NCBI GenBank assembly: GCA_018894105.1
Contig: CM032118.1
Location: 26,702,690 to 26,766,689 of the forward strand
Direction: 5' to 3'
DNA length: 64,000 nt
Source of the DNA: Jacaranda mimosifolia
Taxonomy: Eukaryota; Streptophyta; Magnoliopsida; Lamiales; Bignoniaceae
Below the pieces are notes generated by a model. That model did no database searches. It was not told the origin of the DNA and worked only from the letters and a program-made list of their open reading frames with translations. The stretch's first letter is position 1. Each line of letters begins with the position of its first letter. This document shows positions 33,655-46,839 of this stretch, piece by piece. A program made the translations under genes and the position numbers.

Positions 33655-36600
33655 CAACCAACTTGCCAACTTGACAACCATCTTGCATGTGACTATTGTA
33701 TGCATTTAGATTTAATTTATATCTACATTTCATCTCATGAAATGTAATTCAAATTAATCCTAAAATAATTTTAAATGAACTCCTTCATTTGAATTTCTCT
33801 CCAAAACCAATTCTAATTTTAATTAATTAACTCTTTAATATAATTAATTGGTTTGACTTAACTCCTTAAGTCAATTAACTTAACTCTTTAAGTTAAATGG
33901 TGTCAACTTAACTCTTTTAAGTTAACATGACTAATTAATTGTCATATAGCACCAATTAAATTAACTCCTTAATTTAATTGATCTAATTTAATTTCTTAAA
34001 TTATTTTGATTAATTTAACAATTAAATTTTTCAAGCTAAGATGACCAAAAGACTAGTCAACTTATTTCTCTTCCAAAAATCGCCAAGGTGAACTTTCTAA
34101 CTCCTTAAAAAATTCCTCCCATCAAGTAGAACTTCTTTTAGACTTTTGTGTGTGATCTATTAGGTTCTCCCATTCATTGAACATAAGCTCACAACTAATT
34201 GTGATATTTTGAATATTAAAATATTCCCATTAGTTTAAACTCTTCCAAACTAATAATTCTTTCAATTAATCTCCATTAATTGAAGAATACCCAATTTCCA
34301 TAGTTGATGTCTAGCAACAAGCCCATGGAGCCGAACTAATTGGTCGAAATGAATATGCTCTTGATGAACCATTCTAGTTCTACGTTTGTCATGCAAATAT
34401 GGTCCTTCCATTTCCTATCTTCCAACAAAGGCCTAGGGCAAGATATTTGTCGGCTCCCTAATAGCTTCAATAATTGTGTTTCTAATCTTAATATTCGATT
34501 CCCCTTTATGACCTCATCTTTGGAAAACTCATTTTCCAGATTGTCATACTACCTTGTGCAAGAATTTTTTAGAATCGATCATTATATAATACATAGAAGA
34601 TAAACTCGCCCTGCACAACAACGAGGAGACAGATCCCATCTTGGATCTCACAAACCTCTATGTCTAAGTAGCTCATACCTAATCTCAACCCGAATGACCT
34701 GTTAAGTAGTCGGTGAAGATGTTGGAATAGTATCCCATAAGCCAATTAGATTGGCCTTGTAAACTATTTCCTTGTAAGACAATCTTGATTGAATGATATT
34801 CTTTATATGGTCATCTTCATCTTATGCTCTTAATTACTTCAGTGGCATTTAGATGAAACCCTTATTCTTACACGGTCGTGATCTTAAAATCTTCCAAGTT
34901 ATAGGATCTTATGAGACATGGCATCTAAGATTCGGATAGATTTGCACTAAAGATGCACAAATCCAAGGGTTGGATGTTGCACTATTCCAAGAGAAATCCC
35001 ATATGAGATATAGATCATGTTAGTGGGTACTTGTTAGAGAACAAGATACTGAAGGTCCGCCTGGAGAATCCACTAGATAGCCGTAGTAGCAAGTTCTCCA
35101 GCTTACGCTAGTATATATAATTAGTCCTCTGACCTGAGGATCCATGGTAACCTTATGTTTAGGTCATCATGATTTGACTCATCCTTAGTCACCTAGCAGG
35201 CTGTTCGGGTAGAGATTGGGCATGAGCTACTTAGACAGGTTTGTGAGATCCAAGATAGAATCAACTCCTCGTCTTTATGAAGGGCGAGTGCATCTCCTAC
35301 GTATTCTATAATGATTGATTCTAAGAAATCCTTGCGCAAAGTAGGATGACAATTTGGAAAAAGATTTTTCCAAAGATGAGGTTATAAAAGGGAATCAAAC
35401 ATTAGGAATAGAAATATAGTATCGAGGCTATTAGAAAGTAGCAAATATCTTGCCCTACGCCTCTTTCGGGAGATAGGAGATGGGATGACCGTATTCCCAT
35501 GGTATGTGTAAAGCTAGAATAGTTCTCCAAAAGCATTCATTTTGGCAAATTAGTTGGGCTCCATGGGCATGAGGTTGGACATCAACCATGGAGATTGGGT
35601 ACTCTTCAATTAATGAAGATTAATTGAATTTAGTCAATTAGTTTAAAGGAGTTTAAACTAAAAATGAATATTTGATATTCAAAAGTCACAAAGAGTTGTG
35701 AGCCCATATCTAATGAATGATAGAATCTAACTGGTCACACACGAAAGCCAATTGCATTTCCTACTTGATGATTGAATTTTTCTAAGTGTTAGAAAAATGC
35801 TCCTTATGGACTGATTTGAGGTTGGAAAAAATTGAGGTCATTTTTTGGCATGATCAATTTGATTGTTAAATTGATCAACTAACTTAAGAAGTTAAATTAG
35901 ACCAATAATTAAGGAGTTAATTATTTGAGTTAATTCAAAGGTTAATTAAATAAATTAAAGTGTTTAATTTAATTAATGAGTAGAATCCTTTTGGAGAGGA
36001 AATTCAAATGGAAGGTTCATTTGGTGTGGCATTTTGATTAATTAAAATTAGATTCCAAATGAAATTGAAATGAACATAAAATTCAAATTTATATTTGAAT
36101 TGCAACTTGCCAACTTGTATAGCAAGTTGGCAGTCCCCCTTGAAGAATATATTTATGTCCCATGTGAAGAATTAGAGTCTCTCACATTTTCCCTTCAAAT
36201 CTCAAGTGTTGCCTCATATGTTGAAGCTTCACTTTCTCTCTTCTTCTCCTATCTCAAATCAAGCCTTCATCTCTGCAAATCCTATTTTTTTTTCTAGCTG
36301 ATATTAAGTGGATTGGGCTCAAGCATTGGTGTGTGGATCATATTGTTAGAGGTAAGACAATTGCATTGCTTGCTTTTGGAGATCCACCATCAGGGCAATC
36401 TGCTTGGCAATTTTTTTATGGCACTTCCCTAAGACTTTTTAAGCTGCATTTTTTACATTAGCTTTATCAAGGAGTTGAAAAGGTGCTATAATTTGTTTGG
36501 AAGTTTTGGAGAAGTTTGGATCGGGTAAACACTGCATCCAATCTGCTATACTGATGTGTGATAGTTTCTGGATTGAATAAGTGTTCTTCATCATTCTTTT

Positions 36601-37265
36601 AGATTTTTGCTAATCAAGGCAATTCTCTATCCAAATCTGAATCATGAGCATGTTTAGATCCTTATTAGCATGTGTAGCCTTGTTTATTTCAAATTTTAAA
36701 ATTTTAATTATTGGATCCTAATGCTACATGTGCCTTTATAAGAGTCACAATATGAAAACCTAAACATAAGGTTACCATGGATTCTCAAGTCATAGGACTA
36801 ATTATATACACTAGCATAAACCGGAGAACTTGCTACTATCAACTTGCCACTCCAGCTATCTAGTAGATTCTCGAGGTTGGTCTTAGTGAACTTGTTCCTT
36901 AACAAGTACCCACTAACATACACCTATAGCTAACATGGGTTGCTGATGGAGCAATATCCAACTCCTTGAATTTATGCATCGTTAGTACAAATCTATTTGA
37001 ATATTAGATTCCCTATCTCTTAAGATTCTATAACTTGGAATATTTTAAGATCATGACCATGTAAAATTTATTCCATGATCACCACCCATGCATGACCAAG
37101 TTCTGTAGTCTTGTGTGATCTAGGGGCTTTAACCAAATGCTAGTGAAGTAAAATAAGTATAATATGAAGATGGCCATTTTATATGAATATCATTAAATCA
37201 AGATTGTATCACAAGTGAAATAGTTTACATGCCAATCTAATTGGCTACAGGGTACTATTTCAATA
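33655..37265 (-). repeat. 3' LTR of element A (truncated, split by S4)
   Basis: The LTR sequence is 33655-34719 plus 36744-37265. The 5' terminus reads ATTTCAATA at 37265, next to the polypurine tract. The inverted-repeat train is at about 33815-34030. The 3' terminal portion, including the promoter, is missing at 33654/33655. Confidence 0.83.
34720..36738 (+). mobile_element. Solo LTR S4 inside the A 3' LTR
   Basis: This is a plus-strand LTR from TGTTGGAATAG (34720) to TGTGCCTTTA (36738), 2019 bases. Flanks are GAAGA (34715-34719) and TAAGA (36739-36743), a target duplication with one mismatch. Both outer sides continue the A LTR on the opposite strand. The ORF at 36070-36297 lies in the promoter/U5 part and is not a gene. 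Confidence 0.87.
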
Positions 37266-37299
37266 ATCTCCTACTTGCCCTGAAGCTAATTTCCCATAG

Positions 37300-39612
37300 T
37301 CTTAAGACCCATCTTCTCAAGATATCCTTCAAAGACCTTTTGTGTTAGAGGTTTTGACAGTGGTTCTGCTATATTCTCTTATAAGGGAACTATATCCACT
37401 CAATTGTTGCTTCTATCAATTGATCTCATAGATCAAATGATAATGCATTTACTTGTGTTTAGATCACTGATGAGATTGGCTTATGTCCTAAGTTGTCTTC
37501 CAAAGACAACCGTAGGCTCTTGAATGCTAAGCACTACATCTAACTCTTAGATAAAGTTTTTCATCGAAACATCCCCCTTTGCAGTTTCAGAAGCCATAAT
37601 ATATTCTGCCTCGATGGTAGAATCGGCCGTGGAGTCTTATCTGGAACTCTTCCAACTCACCGACACCACTATGGAGGCGAAATATAAATCTTGAGATAGA
37701 TATGAGATCATTTTCGTTGAGTTGGAAACTAAAATCCAAAAATCCCTCGCGTTACACTTCTCTATTGCCTTATACTAAAAATAAATCCTTAGTTTTTCTT
37801 AAGTACTTTAGGATTGCTTTTACGGTCGTCCAGTGACTTTCACCAAGGTTGGATTAAAAGTGGCTCGTAACGCTTAGAGTTTGTGCTACATCTGGCCTTG
37901 TACATTGGACGGCCTACATTGTGCTACCTATAGCAGACATATAAGGTATGTGGGATATTTGTTCTCTCTCGTCATCAATCTTAAGGGCCATAGACTTGGA
38001 GAGTCAAAGATTATGTCCTATAGGAATGAATCCCCTCTTGGATTCTTCCATACTAAATCTCTTTGTTATCTTTTTAATGGATGGTGTTTGGGAAAGCCCC
38101 AACATCTTCTTTGATCTACCTTTATAGATCTGTATTCCCAATATGTAGGATGCTTCTCCCAAATCTTTCATAGAGAATTGTGAAGATAACCATATTTTGG
38201 TGCACTATAATGTTTCTCTCTCATTCCTAATGAGAAGAATGTCATCGACATAAAGTATAATAAATTGTATACTACTCCCACTAGCCTTTCTGTACACACA
38301 AGGATCATGCACAATTTTGATAAAGCCAAATGATTTGATTGTATTATCAAAATACATGTTCTAACTTCGGGATGGTTCTTTAAGTTCATAAATTTATCTT
38401 TCGAGTTTACAAACATTTTGCTCACCCCTTTTAGATGTAAAACCTTATAGTTTTCTTTGTATAGATTTCTTCTTCAATGTTACCATTAAGAAAAGCAGTT
38501 TTCACATCCATTTACCATATCCCATAGTCATAATATATGGCTATGACAAGCATAAACCTAATGAACTTAAGCATAGCGACCAGAAAAAAGGTTTCCTTGA
38601 AATCAATACTGGATCTTTGAGTGTAACCTTTTGCCACTAGTCACGCCTTAAAGGTCGCAACCTCTCTATTGACTCCTAGCTTTTGCTTATAGATCAATTT
38701 GCAACCAACGGATACTATACCCTCTGGTGGATCTACCAAAGTCCAAACTTTGTTGGAGTACATGGAGTCCATTTTGGATTTCATAGCTACTAGCCATATC
38801 TCGAATCTATGTCCAACATAGCTTCTTGTAAGTCTTTAGATCACTGTTTGTTTGGCCCATCTCATGAAGAAATCCGAACCTTTCGGGTTGCTTCTTGATC
38901 CAATCTAACCTTCTCAGAGATTTGTGCTAGGCTCTTGATGTTCACTTATTTCTACTGCTTGTGGGATGTTTTGATCATCTTGAACTTCATCAAGTTCAAC
39001 AACAACGTCATTTCTATATAATAGAACTTCCTTTTCTAAAAATATGGCGTTACTTGAAATAAACATCTTTTGTTCCGAGGGATCATAGAAATAATAACCC
39101 AAAGACTCTCTTGGGTATCCCACAAACTTGCACAAGAGGGATCTTACATCCAACTTGTCTCCCATTAATCGCTTGACGTATGCAGGAGACCCTCAAACTC
39201 TTAGAAAAGAGTAAGAAGGTGTTTTGCCATACCATATCCCATGTAGTGTTTTTGGCACTGATTTTGAGGGTATTACATTTAGTAGCCTCATCGCTGTTAT
39301 ATAACCTTAAAAGGATATAGGCACATCGGTGAAGCTCATCACAGAACGCATCATGTCCAAAAAGGTATGGTTTCTCCTCTTGGCTACTTCATCATGTTGG
39401 GATGTGCAAGGTGGAGTCTATTGTGAGAGAATTCCATTCTCTTTTAGATAATCCAAGAATTTAGTGATTAAGTATTCTCCTCATCGATCCAATCGAAGGG
39501 CTTTAATACTTAATCCTTTTTGCTTTTCTACTTCACTCGTATACTCTTTGAACATTTCAAAAGCTTTAGACTTGTACTTCATAAGATACACATGTTTGAA
39601 TCAAGTATGATC
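37300..39612 (-). pseudogene. RNase H, RT and C-terminal integrase of element A (broken)
   Basis: Read on the minus strand from high to low. The integrase C-terminal part is open at 39165-38914 (MGDKLDVRSLLCKFVGYPRE, then YYFYDPSEQKMF). RT occupies roughly 38870-37960 in broken frames; the YVDD-type site near 38240-38260 reads as MSMTF in the open frame, showing a shift. RNase H lies near 37900-37560 with stops. The pol end (LEKMGL) is about 37300, next to the polypurine tract at 37266-37280. Confidence 0.8.
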
Positions 39613-41725
39613 TATTGGAATAGTGCCCAGCAAGCCAATAAGATTGGCATATAAACTATTTCACTTGCGAAACAATCTTGATTGAATGATATTATTCTTA
39701 TATGGGCCATCTTCATCTTGTGCTCACATTACTTCACTGGCATATGGTTGAAGCCCTTAAATCACATAAGACTACGGGACTTGGTCAGTTCACTCGGTGG
39801 TGATCATGGAATAAGTCTTACACAATCGTGATCTTAAACATCCCAAATTATAGAATCTTAAGAGATAAGGCATCTAAGATTCGCATAGACTTGCACTAAC
39901 GATGCATTAATCTAAGGGTTGGATGTTGCTCCATTCCATGAGCAAACCATATGTGATATGGATGCATATTAGTGGGTGCTTGCTAGAGAATAAAGCACTA
40001 GAGACCCACCCAGAGATCCCACTATATAGCCACTGTGGCAAGTCGGTAGTGGCTAGTTCTCTAGCTTATGCTAGTGCATATAATTAGTCCTTTAAGCAGA
40101 TGATCCATTGTAACCTTGTGTTTAGGTTCTCATGTTTTGACTCCTCCCTAGCTACTTAAGAGGCATTCCAATGGTGATTGGGCATGAGCTACTTAGATAT
40201 GGAGGTTTATGAGATCCAAAATGGGATCTGACTCCTCATCTTTGCAAAGGGCGAGTACATCTCCTATGCGTTCTATGATGATTGATTCCAATGAGTCATT
40301 GCCCAAAGCCGTGTGACAATTTGGAAAAGAAGTTTTCCAAAGATAAGGTCACAAAAGGAATCAAACATTAAGAATAGATGCATAGATTGAGTCTATTAGG
40401 GAGCCAACAAATATCTTGCCCTAAGTCTCTTTTATAGAGATAGGAGATGAAAGGACCATATTTGCATGGTACACATAAAGCTAAAATGGTTCACCATAAG
40501 CATTCATTTAGCCAATTGTTGGGCTCCATAGGCTTAAGGTTGGACATCGACCATGAAGATTGGGTACTCTTCAATTAATAGAGATTAATTGATATGAGTC
40601 GGTTAGTTTGGAAAGAGTTTTAAACTAACATGAATATATGATATTCTAAAGTTACAATTATTGTGAGCCCATATCCAATTAGCGGTAGAACCTAATAGGT
40701 CACACCTAAAAGCCTATAGAAAATCCTAAATAATGAGGAGGAATTTTCTAAATGTTATAAAAATTCCAAGAACACCGAAAATGTGAGGAAAAAATCTTGA
40801 TGCAATTTGTAGTTATTGGGTTTCATCAATTTAATTATTAAATTGATCCAATTAAATTAATTATTAATTTAATTTGGTACCACATGATTATCAATTGGTC
40901 AAGTCAAACTTAAAGAGATAAGTTTGATGACTTAAATGTTAAGTCAATATTTAATTAAATTAAAGTGTTTAGTTTAATTAAATGGAAGAATGAGATTTGG
41001 AGGGAAAATTCAAATTAAGCTTGCAAGTTGGCATGCTTAGTTGGCAACCCCCCTTGAGGAAGGTGTGATGCCACCTTGGCATCACACCATCCTCCCTCTA
41101 TATATAGATATAGAGGGGGACGGCCAACAAGAAGAATAAGTCACACTTTTTGCATCTAATTGATAGATAAAAAACATAAAAAATCCCCCCAAAAGTGATT
41201 CTCTCATGAGTTGAGGCTTCACTCTTTTCTTCCTCCCCTCCATTTTCGGCCTTCAACCTAGCTCTCTTCCTTCTATTTTTTCAGCTAAATTGAGAAGGAA
41301 ATGATTGTTCAAAGGTGTGTGGACTTTGACATTAGAGGCAAGATGAATTTTGGATTGCTTGCTTTGGTGATCCCCTATTTCAGCAGAAACTTTGAGTCTC
41401 AGTTCAAGGTCTATCCGAAGGAGTTTGGGGGTGAATTTTATATCTGGACGCCTCTCTTGGAGTCAAATTTCATTAGTCCAAATTTGGTTGAATTTCAAGG
41501 TGGTTCGCTAGATCAAAAGTTGATCACGCCTAGCTGCGCCAGTGGCAGTTTCCTCTCGAGAAAATGAGCTTTTATTCTACCTTTGGTTGGATTTTGCTCA
41601 AGAGGTAACAATCTAACCTTAATCCACTATATATGCATGATTTAGATCCTTGTGGTGGTGTAAGCTAAGTTAGATTTTAGTTTTTAAACGTTTTAAATTG
41701 GATCCTTAGCCTTACACCTCTTTCA
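39613..41725 (+). mobile_element. Solo LTR S5 inside A integrase
   Basis: This 2113-base plus-strand LTR runs from TATTGGAATAGTGCCC (39613) to CACCTCTTTCA (41725). The flanks TGATC (39608-39612) and AGGTC (41726-41730) are at best a decayed duplication, but A integrase coding resumes on both sides. The promoter dyad at 41062-41088 has perfect 12-base arms and loop CCT, and the TATA box sits within an inverted repeat at 41095-41116. The 88-codon ORF at 41301-41567 is LTR U5. Confidence 0.85.
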
Positions 41726-42480
41726 AGGTCATCGGCAAAGGTAATGAAGTATGAATAGCCATCTCTCGCAGTAATTCTTAGTGGTCCACAAACATCCGTG
41801 TGGATCAAATCCAAAAGTCTTGTAGTTCGCTCAGATTGTCCTACAAAAGGAGCCTTGGTCATTTTTCCTTTTAAACAAGATTCACAAGTAGGAAGTTCCT
41901 CTATGTCACTAACGTTTAGTGTTTTGAGGACTTCTAACTTGTTCATCCTATTTTTGAAAAAATTTCCAAGTCTAGCGTGCCACAACATGGCATCTTCTTG
42001 GTTATATAATTTTCTCTTACTTTGTTAAATGTGCAAGAATGATGGTTGAGAATCCAAAATGTATAATCCATTATTTAATGTACATTGAGCAACTAAAGAA
42101 CCATTCTTTATTGCCCTCAAATTTCCATTAGTTATAGAAAAATCAAATCCTTCATTATCCAATACGGGAATTGAAATGATGTTCTTAACAAGATTAGGTA
42201 CAAAGTAACATGGATCCTATATAAATAAGGTGTTCCCTAAGTCTAACTTAAATTATACCTTCAGCTTTGGCCACAACTTTTGCTCCTTTGCGAAGACGGT
42301 GGATTATATCCCCATCACTAAGATTTATTCTTCTTTCCATTTTTTGTAACAAATTACAAAGATGAGAACCATATATCATATATCTATGAGGAAGAATTTA
42401 TCCTTAGGTCCACTTCAACAAGTACATACCCTTCCCAAGGGTTGCAAGGCATTCCTTGCAATACCACTTCCATTGGTCTT
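41726..42480 (-). pseudogene. Protease and N-terminal integrase of element A (broken)
   Basis: The best-preserved part is open on the minus strand from 41988 down to the S5 junction. It starts MLWHARLGNFFKNRMNKLEV with the zinc-binding residues CESCLKGK, then PFVGQSERTTRLLDLIHTDV (the D is the first integrase acidic residue) and YSYFITFADD, where S5 intervenes. Protease (about 42030-42400) is out of frame with several stops. The zinc knuckle at the gag end (about 42455-42515) has lost a cysteine and its histidine. Confidence 0.8.
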
Positions 42481-43202
42481 TCTTGCCAAAGTAGAAATAA
42501 GTAGCATCAACTATATCCTCTATAATTTTTTTAACTCCACCAGATGTCTTAAATGTTTGTTTCCTCTTGAAAAAGAACATTTTTTATTCTTACCCCCTTT
42601 CTACTTGCCTATAGGGCATTTAGAGTAGAAGGGGGAAGCAATCATTTAAGGTTTAACCTTGTCATGGTTGTCTCCACCTAAACCAACACTTTGGTAAAAT
42701 AAACTCAGCAAGGATGTGAAAATCAAATCCCCATAGAGGTCATTGTTCATCACTACATCCAAGTTAAAGGGCTTCTAAAGTCTAATCATCTTTAGATGGT
42801 AGTTGAGGACACATGACCCTTCATCCATCCTAGCTTGAAAAATCTCATTTAACAACATAAACCTCTTATACCTTGTTTACTATACAACTTTTGCAAGTAA
42901 TAGACCATGGTATGTTTCATGTATGCATGAGACTTTTGAAGTTGATAGATGCCATCATGAGACTATGGGCTAGGAGGTGATCCTCAACCCTTTTCATGAA
43001 CATTTCACATGTCTCTTGACCCGTATCAACCCCTATGGGATTTGGAGCACCTTGATGTAGGACTTATATACGTTTCTCAAAATCATTCTGACTTATATAC
43101 GTTTCTCAAAATCTAGAATGATTTTGAGGTTCAGTCAATCATGGAAGTATAGCTAGTTAATTTATTAGTTTCCAATGTAATGCTTAGTGGATATATAGCC
43201 AT
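42481..43202 (-). pseudogene. Degenerate gag of element A
   Basis: The start is an ATG at 43202 by alignment with F (11352). The first codons are followed by frameshifts and stops. A short direct duplication of about 35-45 bases near 43046-43110 (ACTTATATACGTTTCTCAAA occurs twice) further breaks the frame. Only short matches to the F and B gag are readable. Confidence 0.7.
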
Positions 43203-44335
43203 TCTTAAGATTTCTCAAATCTTTAAAGGTAAAAAGGAGAATATAAGGATGTGATTGAATATAGATATTGAAAACATTTTCATGGAGTTTCAAGCATGTT
43301 TTTCTCCCACTATTTTATCAAATTCCTAACCCCTTAAAGGAATTCAGGAAATCTCATTTCGTAGTGAGAATCAAGGCCCAAAGGACTTGTAGTGGGCCCA
43401 TGACTCATGAGATATCTACAAACAATCCTAAGGTAAGCAACTATTATTAATTGTATCTCTATGCAACCCTTGATATATTTTGCCACACTTTTCATGTAGA
43501 CCTATGACTCGTGCGACATCTACACTACTAGGTATTTAAGTCGGACCTACCAATTAATCTTTCATTCGAAACAACACTATATCATTCCACAACTCGTGAG
43601 ACAATGCATAGGAAGTGTCAAATAAATGTTACATCGTATGCTAAGTATGTGAGCATAGCTTTCCTCTATAAACATACACTAATCAACCATTTAAGCAAGG
43701 CTGGTTGGCTGGTTGGGTAGTTCCTCTATAAACATCTACTAACTAACAACGAGCATGCACAAGGCTTGCCCATGGCCGTGCCTAGCTACTGGCCACCCTG
43801 CAACCTTGCCACAACATACACTAATCAACCATTTAAGCACCATTTTGTGTTTTTGCCGCTCCAAACCATATGGACACCTCTATAACATCATTTCATACAA
43901 AATTTGACAAATTTCCAAATTATAAACACCTTTAAAAATTGGAAATTAAAATGTTCAAATATGCTTCAAAAATCAAGTGAAAGTAAGAATCAACATTTTC
44001 CAAAAATCTTAAGTTAACTCCAATCAAATTGGATCCAAAAATGACCAAAATACCTTAAGGACTAATTAAACATGCTATATCAACATATAATATAAATCAA
44101 TACTAAATCAACATTTACATAATCATCCATGAATCAAAATCATGCCAACATATGAATCAATACTTAAAATAAATATTAGCATATCTCAATTCATCAACAA
44201 TGGAGCCACATACAAAATTAACCAAACACGCAAATTCATCATTTAAATCAAGTATTTGGTGATTTAGGTCAATTCATCACATGAATCAATCCGATAAAAT
44301 CCAAATTAAAGCATGAATGAGGCTCTAACACTACT
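43203..44335 (-). other. Leader and PBS of element A
   Basis: This leader is about 1.1 kb, shorter than in F through an internal loss after about 43680. Three iterons remain near 43393-43415, 43497-43522 and 43585-43609, with cores like CTCACGAGTTGTGG; the fourth is missing. The PBS is 44321-44333 (minus strand TAGTGTTAGAGCC, mutated). A GC-rich patch lies at about 43730-43810. No coding region is seen. Confidence 0.7.
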
Positions 44336-44754
44336 TGAAGGTAGGAGTAGGCCAAAGATCCAATTATAAAACCACAAAAAGGCTAAATAGAACTTGTCTA
44401 TTCCACTTCCAAGGATCTAATCATGCATTTAATGAGGATTTAGGTTAGAAAATTACCTTGAATACAAAATCCAAAGGTAGAACAAGAAAACTCCTATGAA
44501 CGCTTCAAAAAGATCAATTAACGCACAACAGAGAGACGCCAACACTTGATGGCCTTCCTCAAGTCCAAATTGGCTGAAAATTTACAGAGAACACCTCAAC
44601 ACATATATGAAGTTTCTGTAAAAATTTTAGCCCGATCAGATTTCTGGAAGTCTTCCAAATTAACTTCAAAAAATAGAGGATAGCAATGAATCTTCAAGAG
44701 CACAAGTCCCCTAAATGTTGAGCCTCTAATGTTATAATCCACACACCCACGGAG
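44336..44754 (-). repeat. 5' LTR fragment of element A
   Basis: This is the 3' end of a minus-strand LTR (TGAAGGTAGG at 44336), cut at 44754 where the LTR of element B begins (TGAAGTCAAG). The remainder of the LTR is not found to the right of B. Confidence 0.75.
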
Positions 44755-46794
44755 TGAAGTCAAGTATAGCACAGGATCCAATTAATAAAGCACAAAATAG
44801 CTAAATCAAACTTGGCTACACTCAATCCAAGGATCAAATCATGCTTCTAATTTAGATTTGGTTGCAGAAAATTACCTTGATTGCTCAAAATCAAAGGTAG
44901 GAAGGAAGACAAGGTTGAACTCTTCAAGCTATCTCTCATGGCACAGCAGCAATGTGGCAACGTGTACCCTATCAAAATACCTCCGAATTTGCTAAAATTT
45001 GGTCAGCACCTCACCAACAGCTTGAGAAATATCCAGTAAAAAATTCAATAGAAAACAAGATCGGCAAGTGAAAATGCCTCTAATGTTTCTACTCCTGCCG
45101 CAGATCTCCAAGAGCAAAGCTATCCAAATGTCTAGCTTCTAATGAAATGATCCACACACCCAAGGAAAATCCTAATTAACCTGTAGAGAGCTGGAACTCC
45201 AGAGGAAGAAGAAATGATGAAGACCGAATTTAGGAGGGAAGGAGAAGAATAAGGTGTGAAACTTCAACACATCAGTATATCACACTTTTTGAGGAAAAAA
45301 TAGACTCTAACATGAATGTCTTGCATTGTAGCTGTCTATCTCTATTTATAGGTTGGCATCACACCTCCCATGAGGTGAGGCACCACCTAAGCAAGCGAGT
45401 TGCAAGTGAAATATAAATTTCACTTGCATTTGAATTTCATTTGAATTCTTCATTTTGTCTCATTAAATGACATCCAAATTAATTCTAAACGCACCTCAAA
45501 TGAACTCTTTCATTTGAATTTCCCCCCAAAATTATTTCTTTAAATTAATTAAATTAGCCCCATAATTTAATTAATTTGTCATAACTTAACTTCTTAAGTC
45601 AACTAGCTTAACTCCTTAAGTTAAAAGGTGTTAACTTAACCCCTTAAGTTAACTTGACTAAAAAATTATCATAGGACACCAATTAAATTAACTACTTAAT
45701 TTAATTGGTCTAGTTTAACTCCTTAAATTATTTTGATCAACTCTTAGGAAATTCCTTCATCAAGTAGAACTTCCTTTAGGCTTTTGTGTGGACCTATTAG
45801 GTTCTACCATTCATTGGAGATGGGCTCGTGATATTTAGAATATCAAAATATTCACATTAGTTTAAACTACTTCAAACTAAAAACTTAATTCAACTAATCT
45901 CCATTAATTGAAGGGTACCCAATCTCCATGGTCGATCTCCAACCTTAAGCCCATGAAGCCTAACTAATTGGCCGAAATGAATATGGTATCAGTAAACCAT
46001 TGTAGCTTTACGCTTGCTATGCAAATACAATCCTTCCGTATCTTATCTCCCAAACAAGGCCTAGGGCAAGATAATCGTCGGCTCCCTAATAGCCTTGATA
46101 ACTATGTTTTTGTTCCCAATGTTCAATTCCCCTTTATGACCTCATCTTTTGAAAACTCATTTTCTAAATTGTCATACTATCTTATGCAAGGATTTCATGG
46201 AATCGATCATTATAGAATACATAAGAGATGGACTCGCCGTTCACAACAATGAGGAGATGGATCCCATCTTGGACTCACAAACTTCCATAGTTCCTAAATA
46301 GAAGGTTACCATGGATCCTCATGTTTAAGGACTAATTATATGCACGAAGAACTTGCCACTACTGACTTGCCAATATACCTATGTAGTGGATTTCCCGGAT
46401 GGCCTTTAGTGAACTTGCTCTTTAACAAACACCCACTAATATGCACCTATGTCTACCATGGATTGCTCATGAAATTGAGTAATATCCAACCCCTTGGATT
46501 TGTTTATTATTATGCAAGTCTATTTGAATCTTAAATTCCATATCTCATAAGATTCTACGACTTAGAATATTTTAAGATCATAATGGTGTAAAATTTATTT
46601 CATAATCACCACCCAGTGCGTGACCAAGTCCCGTAGTCTTGTGTGATCTAAGGGCTTCAACCAAATGCTAGTGAAGTAAATTAAGCATAAGATGAAGATG
46701 GCCAATTAAATATGGATATAATTCAATCAAGAATGTATCACAAGTGAAATAGTTTACATGCTAAACTAATTGGCTTCGGGGCTCTATTCCAACA
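44755..46794 (-). repeat. 3' LTR of element B
   Basis: This 2040-base LTR runs from TGAAGTCAAG (44755) to CTATTCCAACA (46794), next to the polypurine tract. The inverted-repeat train is at about 45540-45740, including arms GTTAACTTAA and TTAAGTTAAC around CCCC. The ORFs at 45968-46252 and 46340-46534 are LTR shadows. Confidence 0.87.
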
Positions 46795-46839
46795 ATCTCC
46801 CACTTGTCCTAAAGCCCATTCCCCATAGTCTTAAAACCC

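Larger units (their letters stand above)
33655..44754 (-). mobile_element. Copia element A, truncated at both ends and split by two solo LTRs
   Basis: On the minus strand, from high to low coordinates: 5' LTR piece (44336-44754), PBS (44321-44333), leader (43203-44320), gag (about 42481-43202), protease-integrase (41726-42480), solo LTR S5, the rest of pol (37300-39612), polypurine tract (37266-37280) and 3' LTR (36744-37265 and 33655-34719, split by S4). The 3' LTR lacks its terminal part where S3 begins. The 5' LTR is cut off by element B. Confidence 0.85.

Noticed and set aside
41301..41567. 88-codon ORF with a plausible amino-acid mix
   Set aside because: It lies wholly in LTR S5 downstream of TATA; equivalent positions in other LTRs are closed.
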